From Arcicella rigui (GTDB taxonomy: Bacteria; Bacteroidota; Bacteroidia; Cytophagales; Spirosomataceae): 64,000 nucleotides of DNA. Below the pieces are notes generated by a model, which was given only the letters and a program-made list of their open reading frames with translations, had not been told where the DNA came from and did no database searches. The stretch lies in assembly GCF_034929435.1 (NCBI RefSeq), contig NZ_JAYFUM010000014.1, positions 106,137 through 170,136 of the forward strand, written 5' to 3'. Shown in pieces: positions 42,114 through 50,298 of this stretch. The number at the start of each line of letters is the position of its first letter. The stretch's first letter is position 1. The position numbers were made by a program, and so were the translations under genes.

Positions 42114-42139
42114 CAGCTATTGACTTAATAACACAAGAA

Positions 42140-43270
42140 ATGAATCTTTTTAATGTATATCCTCTTTACGACATCACGCCTGTAAAAGCAAAAGGCAGCT
42201 ATTTATGGGATAAAAATGGTGTTGAGTATCTCGACCTTTACGGTGGTCATGCAGTAATTTCTATCGGACATTCGCATCCGTATTATGTTCAGAAATTAAC
42301 TGAACAATTACAAAACATTGGCTTTTATTCAAACTCTGTGAACATTCCGATTCAAAGCGAATTAGCAGAGAAACTAGGAAAACTTTCAGGTTGCGAAGAG
42401 TACGATTTATTCCTTTGTAATTCTGGAGCAGAAGCCAACGAAAATGCGTTGAAAGTAGCTTCTTTTTTCAATGGTCGTAAAAAAGTAATTGCTTTCTCTA
42501 AAGCATTCCACGGAAGAACAGCTGGTGCAGTGGCAGTTACAGACAATAAAGCGATTGTTGCCCCCGTAAATTACGATGAACACGTTACTTTCCTCCCATT
42601 CAACGATGCTGAAACACTTACAGCTAATGTAACCGAAGAAACCTGTGCCGTAATTATCGAAGGCATTCAAGGGGTAGGTGGAATCAATGTGGCTTCGGAT
42701 GAATTCTTGAAAGCCGCTCGTGAAGCTTGTGACAAAACGGGTGCAATCTTGATTTTGGATTCTGTACAGTGCGGGTATGGTCGTTCGGGAAAATTCTTCT
42801 CTCACCAATTCTCAGGCATCAAACCCGATTTGATTACCACTGCCAAAGGAATGGGCAATGGCTTCCCGATTGGTGGCGTATTTATTGCTCCAAAATTCAA
42901 AGCAAAACATGGTATGTTAGGCACAACTTTCGGTGGTAATCACTTGGCATGTGCAGCGGCTGTGGCAGTTTTGGATGTAATTAAAGAAGAAGCTTTGATA
43001 GAAAATGCCGCTAAAATGGGCGAGTATTTATTTGAAAAACTAAGCAAATTAGAAGGTATCAAAGAATTACGTGGACGTGGCTTGATGATTGGTATCGAGT
43101 TTGAACAACCAGTAGATAAAATCAGAGATACTTTACTTTTTGAACATCATATTTTCTGTGGCTATGCTGGCAAACATACTTTACGTTTGTTACCAAGTCT
43201 TGCCATTACACAAAAAGAATGTGATACTTTCTTACAAGCTTTAGAAGAAGTGATTTCGGTAACGGCTTAA
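42140..43270 (+). CDS. argD: Acetylornithine aminotransferase
   Basis: The 376-residue class III aminotransferase has YLWDKNGVEYLDLYGGHAV at the substrate entrance, CNSGAEANENALK near 93-105 and DSVQCGYGRSGKFFSHQ near 208-224. The Schiff-base lysine is in TTAKGMGNGFPIGG near 233-246, and TFGGNHLAC follows. It transaminates N-acetylglutamate semialdehyde (or its succinyl form, used by some Bacteroidetes). It is the last gene before the strong terminator at 43296. Confidence 0.9.
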   Translation: MNLFNVYPLYDITPVKAKGSYLWDKNGVEYLDLYGGHAVISIGHSHPYYVQKLTEQLQNIGFYSNSVNIPIQSELAEKLGKLSGCEEYDLFLCNSGAEANENALKVASFFNGRKKVIAFSKAFHGRTAGAVAVTDNKAIVAPVNYDEHVTFLPFNDAETLTANVTEETCAVIIEGIQGVGGINVASDEFLKAAREACDKTGAILILDSVQCGYGRSGKFFSHQFSGIKPDLITTAKGMGNGFPIGGVFIAPKFKAKHGMLGTTFGGNHLACAAAVAVLDVIKEEALIENAAKMGEYLFEKLSKLEGIKELRGRGLMIGIEFEQPVDKIRDTLLFEHHIFCGYAGKHTLRLLPSLAITQKECDTFLQALEEVISVTA

Positions 43271-43295
43271 AGTGTTTTCATTCTCATAAATTTTT

Positions 43296-43339
43296 ATACA
43301 AAAACGGCTATTGTTTCATCACAATAGCCGTTTTTGTAT
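43296..43339. terminator. Bidirectional terminator after argD
   Basis: A perfect 19-bp stem (inner part AAAACGGCTATTGT and its inverse) encloses a six-base loop TTCATC. T-runs lie on both sides. It ends the arginine operon and the convergent peptidase gene at 43347. Confidence 0.9.
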
Positions 43340-43346
43340 TTACAAT

Positions 43347-45533
43347 TTACAGATTTTTTTCTAAGAAGTTCGTCATTAAAGTATAAAGATGTAACCTCGT
43401 ATTACCTCCATAAATTCCATGGTTTTTATTCGGATAATAAAAACTTTGAAACTGTTTATTATTCCGAATCAAGGCATCTTCTAAAGCAACAGAATTTTGG
43501 AAGTGAACGTTATCATCGCCCGTTCCATGAATTAACAAAAAATTTCCTCTTAAATTTTTAGCATAAGTAACTGGCGAATTTTCGTCATATCCTTTAGGAT
43601 TTTCTTGTGGAGTTCTCAAGAATCTTTCAGTATAAATGGTGTCATAAAAACGCCAATTGGTTACTGGTGCTACCGCAATGGCAGCCTTGAAATAATCTGC
43701 TCCTTGCAACAAACAGTTTGAAGACATATAGCCTCCAAAACTCCACCCTTGAATACCTATTCTTGTTTTATCTACATAAGGCAAATTTCCCCAGAACTTT
43801 GCAGCTTCAATTTGGTCTTTTACTTCAAATTTTCCCAAATTCAAATAAGTGATTTTTTTAAATGCTGCTCCTCTTCCTCCTGTACCTCGGTTATCTACAC
43901 AAGTAACGATATAGCCTTTTTGAGCCAAATGCTGATACCAAAAGAAATTATAGCTATCAAACTGATTCATTACTTGCTGGCTTCCCGGACCACCATAAAG
44001 GAACATCAATACTGGATATTTCTTTTGTGGATTGAAATTAGTAGGCTTTATCATCCAAGCATTTAATTCAACATTTTCTGACGTTTTAATAATCATAAAT
44101 TCTTTTGGTGCTACATCAAAAGTTTCTATGGTTTGTCTTAATGCTAAATTATCTTCTAATATTTTGATAAGTTGCCCCGTTGGAGCTTTGTACAGAGAAA
44201 ATTTCAATGGACTATTCGCTGAAGAATGTTTCAGAATGTAATACTTGAAATCGCCACTGAACTGTGCCGAATTTACGCCTTTTTCTGTGGACAATAGTTT
44301 TTTATACTTACCGTCCAAAGTAATACTAAAAAGTTGACGGTCAATACTCGAAACTTCGGTAGAAGTAAAGTAAAGTATGCCACTTTTTTCGTCAATACCA
44401 TAAAAATCATCTACTTCCCAATTGCCACTTGTGATTTGTCTGATAGGCTGTCCATTAATATCGTACTGATACAAATGTTTAAAACCATCTTTTTCTGATG
44501 ACATTATAAACGAACGACCATCTTCAAGATAAGTCAAATCATCTCCAAATTTTTCAATATCAATATAAGTACTACTTTCTTCTACCAACACAACCTTTGA
44601 AACGCCCGTATTAATATCAGAATGAAGAATTTCTAAACGATTTTGTAAACGATTCAATCTTTCGATTGATAGAAGAAATGGATTTTTTGTCCAGTGAATA
44701 CGTGGAATGTAAATATCGGCTTCATTGCCAATTTGCATCGGAGTGATGCGTCCGTCATACAAATTGTAAACAGAAATAGATACTTTTGAATTGGCTTCAC
44801 CAGCTTTTGGATACTTGTAGCGGTAATCTGTCGGGTAAAGTTTTCCCCAAGTTTGCATATTATACTCTGGTACTTTGGTTTCGTCGAAAGTATAAAAGGC
44901 TATTTTTTTGCTATCTGGCGACCACTGAAAAGCTTGAGCAAATGAAAATTCCTCTTCATAAACCCAATCGCAAGCTCCATTGATGATTTGATTCCAACGA
45001 CCATCGACAGTAACTTTCTTTTCCATCATCGTTAGTAAATCCACTAAATAGATATTATTCTGGCGGACAAAAGCTACTTTCGTACCATCAGGCGAGAAAG
45101 TAGCAAACATTTGCTTGCCACCATTTGACAACTGTGTGAGCTTTTTAGTGCGTAAATCATACACATAGTTCTCTTTTTTTGAACTACGACGATAAATAAG
45201 CTCTGTTTCGGTACTGATTAAGATTTTTTGTTCATCTGCCGACAAAGCGTAATCGTCGATAGTAATTTTTTTGCCAAGGTTTTCTACACTGATAATTTCG
45301 TTGAATAATACTTCTACGGCAGTGCCATCACTTACTCGATATTTGGTAATTTTCCCAGCATCTAAAGCTGTGTAAAATGCACCATCTTTCATCCAATTTA
45401 TATTTTGGATTTGTTTTTGGGCAAAAGTATATTTTGACCAAATGTCTTCAAGACTTATACTTTTTTTAAACTGAGCCAGCGAAGCTTGGGTGGAAGTAAT
45501 AACTAAAATGACAGCGATAAATAATTTTTTCAC
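43347..45533 (-). CDS. S9-family peptidase, dipeptidyl peptidase IV-like
   Basis: A GTG start at 45533 (728 residues) is chosen because it gives a standard signal peptide, KKLFIAVILVITSTQASLAQ. ATG 45575 would place 14 polar residues before it. Residues to about 470 are a DPP-IV-type beta-propeller. The C-terminal alpha/beta hydrolase has the nucleophile Ser in GWSFGGYMS, Asp in HGTGDDNVHF and His in NKNHGI. It is probably a periplasmic serine exopeptidase that removes dipeptides, likely after Pro. It is transcribed towards argD and shares its terminator. Confidence 0.9.
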   Translation of the reverse strand: MKKLFIAVILVITSTQASLAQFKKSISLEDIWSKYTFAQKQIQNINWMKDGAFYTALDAGKITKYRVSDGTAVEVLFNEIISVENLGKKITIDDYALSADEQKILISTETELIYRRSSKKENYVYDLRTKKLTQLSNGGKQMFATFSPDGTKVAFVRQNNIYLVDLLTMMEKKVTVDGRWNQIINGACDWVYEEEFSFAQAFQWSPDSKKIAFYTFDETKVPEYNMQTWGKLYPTDYRYKYPKAGEANSKVSISVYNLYDGRITPMQIGNEADIYIPRIHWTKNPFLLSIERLNRLQNRLEILHSDINTGVSKVVLVEESSTYIDIEKFGDDLTYLEDGRSFIMSSEKDGFKHLYQYDINGQPIRQITSGNWEVDDFYGIDEKSGILYFTSTEVSSIDRQLFSITLDGKYKKLLSTEKGVNSAQFSGDFKYYILKHSSANSPLKFSLYKAPTGQLIKILEDNLALRQTIETFDVAPKEFMIIKTSENVELNAWMIKPTNFNPQKKYPVLMFLYGGPGSQQVMNQFDSYNFFWYQHLAQKGYIVTCVDNRGTGGRGAAFKKITYLNLGKFEVKDQIEAAKFWGNLPYVDKTRIGIQGWSFGGYMSSNCLLQGADYFKAAIAVAPVTNWRFYDTIYTERFLRTPQENPKGYDENSPVTYAKNLRGNFLLIHGTGDDNVHFQNSVALEDALIRNNKQFQSFYYPNKNHGIYGGNTRLHLYTLMTNFLEKNL

Positions 45534-45622
45534 GGATGTATGATTTTCTGATTGAAACTTACTACGTCTTAACAATGGAAATGTTAAGAAAGGGCTTTAT
45601 ACATTAAGAATTGATTGTATTT

Positions 45623-45630
45623 CAAAGATA
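45623..45630 (-). promoter_or_regulatory. -7 box upstream of the S9 peptidase
   Basis: TATCTTTG on the minus strand is an exact TAnnTTTG match, about 90 bases before the GTG start. A TTTG 14 bases further upstream is closer than usual for the -33 element. Confidence 0.4.
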
Positions 45631-45680
45631 AAAAAAATAGCATACAAAATGCTCTTGATTTACCATGAGATAAATAAAAA

Positions 45681-45709
45681 CAAAAAAAGGCATGACCAAA
45701 GCCATGCCT
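45681..45709 (-). terminator. Terminator of the lipoprotein gene
   Basis: On the minus strand AGGCATG and CATGCCT enclose an eight-base loop and run into TTTTTTTG. It lies 26 bases past the stop of the gene at 45735. Confidence 0.8.
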
Positions 45710-45734
45710 AAAATTAAAATCTTGACAAAAAGAT

Positions 45735-46277
45735 TTATTGTTTATACACTACAAATTCATTTGTTTCAATTTTATTACTAACGTTCAAAGCTCTGTCTTT
45801 AATCGTTACAGCAAACTTCAACGTATCGTTTTTGCCCGTCATGTATGGAATTCCCTGATATAGTCCGTATTCAAAATTGACAGAGTAATCTAAAACGCCT
45901 TCAATAGGACCACTTTTTGAGCCTTCTTTTAAGTGAAATAAAACATCTCCACCAAATTTTTCTTTAGGTTTACTTTCCAAAAACTTACCATTTTTTTTCA
46001 CAAACACATCAATAACGTATGTCTTGAGGCTGTCGCCATATATTTTCTTGAATACTGCTAATTCATCGGCTGTAAATCCCAAGTCACCATCTCCATCTTG
46101 AAAATTGATAGAAACCACCACTGAATCTTTCTTTGTAATATTAAGTAATCCAGGTTCTTCTTTTGTAATAACACGTACATTATTATAAGAGATAAGGGGA
46201 ATATTGCTAAATTCTGGAACTCCTGTACAAGCACATACAAGACCAAGCATTCCGAAAACGTATAAAATCTTTCTCAT
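45735..46277 (-). CDS. Predicted lipoprotein
   Basis: The 180-residue product has a lipoprotein signal (MRKILYVFGMLGLVCAC) with the likely lipidated Cys at position 17, or Cys15. The rest is a single beta-rich domain containing INFQDGDGDLGFTADE near 58-73, an Asp-rich loop that may bind calcium, and a FAVTIKDRALNVSNKIET ending. Similar small DGDGDLG lipoproteins are frequent in Cytophagales, but their function is unknown. It is monocistronic. Confidence 0.7.
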   Translation of the reverse strand: MRKILYVFGMLGLVCACTGVPEFSNIPLISYNNVRVITKEEPGLLNITKKDSVVVSINFQDGDGDLGFTADELAVFKKIYGDSLKTYVIDVFVKKNGKFLESKPKEKFGGDVLFHLKEGSKSGPIEGVLDYSVNFEYGLYQGIPYMTGKNDTLKFAVTIKDRALNVSNKIETNEFVVYKQ

Positions 46278-46333
46278 AAAGTTTAAAAATCAGTTTACGA
46301 ATATAACGATTCTTATTTGTTCCTTGTTGTTTC

Positions 46334-46367
46334 TTTGTTCTCTAATTTAATGATTTGATTAATTTTG
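46334..46367 (+). promoter_or_regulatory. Promoter of the LuxE-like acyltransferase gene
   Basis: TTTG (46334-46337), 22 bases, then TAATTTTG (46360-46367) is an exact Bacteroidetes-type promoter, about 40 bases before the ATG at 46409. Confidence 0.6.
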
Positions 46368-46408
46368 CAGAACGAAAATGAATGATTTTGATGAAAAAAT
46401 CCTAAACA

Positions 46409-47419
46409 ATGACAGAAGCCACACAATTAAAAGCAAGAGTTTTAAACCTAAGTCCAGAAAATTTTGAGGCTTTAGCAATGGATATTTTCAGATTTCAAGC
46501 TCAGAACAACCCCGTTTATGCAGCTTATTTAGCTAATCTTCGTGTTGAAATACAAGCAATAAAGACTTTAAAAGAAATTCCATTTTTACCAATAGAGTTT
46601 TTCAAAACCCAAAGTATTATCACTGGCGATATTGAACCTAAAGTTATCTTTGAAAGTAGCGGAACGACCGGACAAAATACTTCAAGACATTTAGTAGCCG
46701 ACCCTGATTTTTACTTACAGATTGCGGAACAAATCTTTGAAAAGTTTTATGGAAAGCTTTCGGATTTTACCATTTTGGCTTTACTTCCCTCCTATCTTGA
46801 ACGCAATAATTCTTCTTTGGTTTATATGGTTCAGCATTTTATTCAACAAAGTAAATCGCCTGACTCTGGCTTTTACTTGAATAATTATCAAGAATTAGGA
46901 GCAACGATGAAACGTATTTCGGCTGAAAAACCTGATAAGAAAATCCTTTTGATAGGCGTTACTTTTGGTTTGTTAGATTTTGCCGAAGCAGGTTTGGATT
47001 TATCTTTTTTACAAGATTTCAACAACTTAATCGTGATGGAAACGGGCGGAATGAAAGGGAGAAGAAAGGAATTATTGCGAGAAGAAGTACACGAAATTTT
47101 AACGAAAGCTTTTGCTGTCGATAAAATTCATTCTGAATACGGCATGACGGAATTACTTTCGCAAGGCTACTCTTTTGGCGAAGGTATTTTTGATTTACCT
47201 GTTTCGATGAAGATTTTATTACGTGATGTAAACGACCCTTTTAATGTTGAAAATCAACACAGAGGAGGCATCAATGTCGTTGACTTAGCCAATGTTGATT
47301 CCTGTTCATTTATCGAAACGAAAGATTTGGGGTCTTTTGTCACAGGAAATCAACAATTTAGAGTATTGGGCAGATTCGACAATTCGGATATTCGTGGCTG
47401 CAATTTGATGATTATGTAA
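46409..47419 (+). CDS. LuxE/PaaK-like acyl-protein synthetase family protein
   Basis: The 336-residue protein has IPFLPIEFFKTQSI near 57-70 and the nucleotide-binding FESSGTTGQNTSRH near 80-93. GMTELLSQGYS near 248-258 and a C-terminal IETKDLGSF acid also fit. These match the LuxE acyl-protein synthetase and PaaK adenylate-forming group. It is about the size of LuxE and lacks the C-terminal lid of full acyl-CoA ligases. The substrate is unknown; it may activate a carboxylate for lipid or polysaccharide decoration. Its stop codon directly abuts the stop of convergent moaE with no gap. Confidence 0.8.
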   Translation: MTEATQLKARVLNLSPENFEALAMDIFRFQAQNNPVYAAYLANLRVEIQAIKTLKEIPFLPIEFFKTQSIITGDIEPKVIFESSGTTGQNTSRHLVADPDFYLQIAEQIFEKFYGKLSDFTILALLPSYLERNNSSLVYMVQHFIQQSKSPDSGFYLNNYQELGATMKRISAEKPDKKILLIGVTFGLLDFAEAGLDLSFLQDFNNLIVMETGGMKGRRKELLREEVHEILTKAFAVDKIHSEYGMTELLSQGYSFGEGIFDLPVSMKILLRDVNDPFNVENQHRGGINVVDLANVDSCSFIETKDLGSFVTGNQQFRVLGRFDNSDIRGCNLMIM

Positions 47420-47830
47420 CTACGGATGAGCTTCCAACCATTCTTCGCCATCTTGGTAAACTTCTCTTTTCCAGATAGGGACTACTTGTTTTAAAGTATC
47501 AATCAACCACTGGCAAGCCTCAAATGATGCTTTACGATGTGGCGTAGAAACGGCAATTACTACGGCTACATCACCGATTTCTAATACTCCTTTGCGGTGA
47601 ACCATCACTACTTTTTCAATTTCCCATTTTTCACAAGCTTGGTCGGCAAGTTCTTGCATTTTCTTGATTGCCATCGAATCGTAGGTTTCAAAAATGAGTC
47701 GCACTACTTCTTTTTGTTTATTATGATTTCTGACTGTTCCGATAAATACATCCACCGCCCCAGCACGGTCAGACTGTGCGGCATCAATGCAAGCTTGAAT
47801 ATCAATGGCTTTGTCGGCTATTTGTATCAT
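47420..47830 (-). CDS. moaE: Molybdopterin synthase catalytic subunit
   Basis: The 136-residue protein has DVFIGTVRNHN near 27-37, LIFETYDSMAIKKM near 45-58, and VVMVHRKGVLEIGDVAVVIAVSTPHR near 73-98. The catalytic Lys region WKREVYQDGEEW is near 119-130. It makes molybdopterin together with MoaD. No moaD or other molybdenum cofactor gene is close by, which is unusual. It starts about 100 bases from folA in the same direction. Confidence 0.92.
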   Translation of the reverse strand: MIQIADKAIDIQACIDAAQSDRAGAVDVFIGTVRNHNKQKEVVRLIFETYDSMAIKKMQELADQACEKWEIEKVVMVHRKGVLEIGDVAVVIAVSTPHRKASFEACQWLIDTLKQVVPIWKREVYQDGEEWLEAHP

Positions 47831-47934
47831 TTTAATTGTGAATTGTGAATGATGAATTGCGAATCATAAGTTTAAATTAAAGGAAACAACCATTTAAAAT
47901 AATTTTCAAATCAGCACACCTTCAAATTTTCAAA

Positions 47935-48423
47935 TCATTTCTCCAATTCAACAAAAGAATATTTGTATAAATGCTTTTCGTCAATATCGTGGTCGGTTCG
48001 ATTTACTTCTTCCCAAAGTTCTTTGTCAATTGCTGGAAAAAAAGTGTCACCTTCAAAAGTATGATGTACTTCTGTTAAGTAAATCGTATCGGCAAAAGGT
48101 AAAGCCAAACGGTAAATTTCTGCTCCGCCAATGATAAAGGCTTCGTTTTCTTCTATTTCGTTGGCAGTTTCGATGGCTTCTTCCAATGAATGAACCGTAA
48201 TACAACCTTCAATTTGAAACTCAGGATTTTTAGTAATGATAATAGAAGTACGGTTCGGTAAAGGCTTTCCGATAGATTCAAAAGTTTTGCGACCCATAAT
48301 AATCGGATGCCCCGAAGTAAGTCTTTTAAACATTTTTAAATCTTCTGGCAAATGCCAAATCAACTGATTATTATGTCCGATAACGCCATTTTCCGCAACG
48401 GCAACGATGATTGATAATTTCAT
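47935..48423 (-). CDS. folA: Dihydrofolate reductase
   Basis: The 162-residue enzyme has the full DHFR pattern: IIVAVAENGVIGHNNQLIWHLPEDLKMF (with the acidic Asp near 27), PIIMGRKTFESIGKPLPNRTSI near 40-59, and FIIGGAEIYRLALPFADTIYLTEV near 95-118. It reduces dihydrofolate with NADPH. It shares direction with purU upstream, both acting on folate one-carbon carriers, although a repeat-filled 170-base gap separates them. Confidence 0.95.
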   Translation of the reverse strand: MKLSIIVAVAENGVIGHNNQLIWHLPEDLKMFKRLTSGHPIIMGRKTFESIGKPLPNRTSIIITKNPEFQIEGCITVHSLEEAIETANEIEENEAFIIGGAEIYRLALPFADTIYLTEVHHTFEGDTFFPAIDKELWEEVNRTDHDIDEKHLYKYSFVELEK

Positions 48424-48429
48424 TTTGAG

Positions 48430-48600
48430 TTTGGAATTTAGAGTTTCGAGTGAGGAGTTTTTTGAGTATGGAGTTTTGAGTGCTGAATGAGGAATGAATT
48501 TTAAAGTATTGATTAAGGCATAAAAATATTATTACTCCTCATTCGCAACTCAAAATTCATCATTCAAAGGACTCCTCATTCAACACTCACAATTCATCAC
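48430..48600. repeat. Inverted array of GAGTGAGGAGTTTTGAG words
   Basis: The left half (48430-48495) carries GAGTGAGGAGTTTTTTGAG and GAGTTTTGAGTGCTGAATGAGG. The right half (48533-48600) carries their inverse (CTCCTCATTCGCAACTCAAAA, then CTCCTCATTCAACACTCACA). The halves can pair into a long imperfect hairpin that fills the folA-purU gap. It is another member of the degenerate palindromic array style seen at 124-176 and 12222-12397. Confidence 0.6.
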
Positions 48601-49433
48601 TCAAAAATAATCGTCTTATTTCCATGAATAAACACTCTATCTTCAAAGACTAATTTTAAGGCTTTTGCCAATACGATTTTCTCTACGTCACGTCCTGCCT
48701 GAGCCATTTCTAAAGCATTTTTAGTATGATTGACACGAGTAATATCTTGGAAAATAATTGGACCTTCGTCCAAATCATCCGTTACAAAATGTGCCGTAGC
48801 TCCAATAATTTTCACGCCTCGCTGATAAGCCTGTTTGTATGGATTTGCTCCAATAAAAGCTGGTAAAAACGAGTGATGAATATTGACTACTTTCTTACTA
48901 AACTTCTCGGTAAATTCTGGAGTAAGAATTCTCATAAATTTCGCCAATATCAAATAATCAGGCGAATAACTTTTCACTAACTCTTCTATTTTCTTTTCAT
49001 GCTCTACACGAGTGATGCCTTCGGCAGGAATATAATGAAAAGGAATATTGAACTTTTCAGTAAGTGGACGCAGTACTTCGTGATTACCGATAACCGCCAA
49101 AATATTGAAAGGCAAATCTTTGAATTCGTTACGAATCAATAAATCAGACAAACAATGATGCTCTTTTGTTACCAATACCACAACGTCTTTTACTTGCTTT
49201 GTCGTAAGGTCGATGTTGGCAGTACTTGGCAGAATGCCTCTTAAACCATCTTCAATTCTTTCTGGGTCGCAGTCGCCCGAAAAAGCTACTCGCATGAAAA
49301 ATAGATTATTGTCTATATCTACAAATTCGTCGGTACGTTCAATATTGAGATTGTTGAAAAAAAGTACTCCAGTAATTTTATGGACAAGTCCTTTTTCGTC
49401 AGGACAATCAATTCTTAATATATAATCAGTCAT
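48597..49433 (-). CDS. purU: Formyltetrahydrofolate deformylase
   Basis: The 278-residue protein has an N-terminal ACT-like domain (ILRIDCPDEKGLVHKITGVLF). The formyltransferase domain follows: VLVTKEHHCLSDLL near 88-101, AVIGNHEVLRPL, ILAKFMRILTPEFTEKF, and the catalytic INIHHSFLPAFIGANPYKQAY with GATAHFVTDDLDEGPII. The His and Asp of HHSFLP and DEGPI are the catalytic pair. It frees formate from 10-formyl-THF, balancing one-carbon pools and supplying formate for purine synthesis. Confidence 0.94.
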   Translation of the reverse strand: MTDYILRIDCPDEKGLVHKITGVLFFNNLNIERTDEFVDIDNNLFFMRVAFSGDCDPERIEDGLRGILPSTANIDLTTKQVKDVVVLVTKEHHCLSDLLIRNEFKDLPFNILAVIGNHEVLRPLTEKFNIPFHYIPAEGITRVEHEKKIEELVKSYSPDYLILAKFMRILTPEFTEKFSKKVVNIHHSFLPAFIGANPYKQAYQRGVKIIGATAHFVTDDLDEGPIIFQDITRVNHTKNALEMAQAGRDVEKIVLAKALKLVFEDRVFIHGNKTIIFE

Positions 49434-49464
49434 TTTTTAAAATATTAAACTCAGTTGTATCCAA

Positions 49465-49875
49465 TCACTTTGTGATGGTTTTGCTCATTTTCACAAACTC
49501 GACACCGTCTTTTATCCAAGTATCCGAGACGATTTCAAAGCCAAATTTTTGATAAAAAGGATAAGCACTTGTTCTGGCATTGCACCAAAGATTTTTAATC
49601 TGTTTTTTTTCACATTCTTGAATCAGAAAATTAAGTAAAGCCGAACCATGTCCTTTGCCTTGGTGAATTAATTGAGTCGCAAATTTTCTGAATTGTGCAT
49701 TTTCATTTTCTATAAATAAAGAAACGATTGAAAGTAATTCGTCATTTTCGAAAACTCCAAAATGTAAACCATTATTATCTTCTTCCAATTGCACATAAGC
49801 AATGGGTTTGTCGGGCCACATTACGCTGTGTCGGATTGACCAAGTATCTTCAGGACTTATCTTTTTGATTTCCAC
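49465..49875 (-). CDS. GNAT-family N-acetyltransferase
   Basis: The 136-residue protein is a single GNAT domain: VQLEEDNNGLHFGVFENDELLSIVSLF forms the early strands. FRKFATQLIHQGKGHGSALLNFLI near 62-85 contains the acetyl-CoA Q/RxxGxG/A loop (HQGKGHGS). AYPFYQKFGFEIV near 104-116 is the C-terminal motif. The substrate is unknown. It follows the purU start by about 30 bases in the same direction and may be cotranscribed upstream of purU. Confidence 0.82.
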   Translation of the reverse strand: MEIKKISPEDTWSIRHSVMWPDKPIAYVQLEEDNNGLHFGVFENDELLSIVSLFIENENAQFRKFATQLIHQGKGHGSALLNFLIQECEKKQIKNLWCNARTSAYPFYQKFGFEIVSDTWIKDGVEFVKMSKTITK

Positions 49876-50298
49876 AAAAAAAATTGATTAAAATCATTTT
49901 TGAATTTTTACCTAAAAGCTAACGATGAAATAGAAGAATTAGTCAATTTCATCTTGAAACAAAATACAAAGTAAGTAGATTAATTCTTATTATTTTCAAA
50001 GGATTTAGGAGTATTTTGATAAAATGCGATTTCTAAAGTGATTTCTTTCAATGATTTGCTAATTTTTAGGCTAAAAGTTGTTTTAATCCACAAAAGCATA
50101 TTTTTAAAAATTCACAATTAAAGACCTAAAATTTATGTTTTTTTCAATGCTCGACCAATCTAAATAGAATTTAGATAAACAAAACACATTCCGTATTAAT
50201 TCATTGATTACCTTTGCCCCAAAATCATTCTTTAATAAAAGAAATTTGAATTAATTCAATCAATTAAAATTCAAAATTCCCAATTAGCATATTTCACA
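49876..50298 (+). promoter_or_regulatory. Divergent intergenic region with icd promoter
   Basis: The 420-base AT-rich gap between the GNAT gene (minus) and icd (plus) holds no gene. TACCTTTG at 50209-50216 is an exact TAnnTTTG box, about 83 bases before the icd start, and probably drives it. The -33 element is unclear. Confidence 0.45.
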
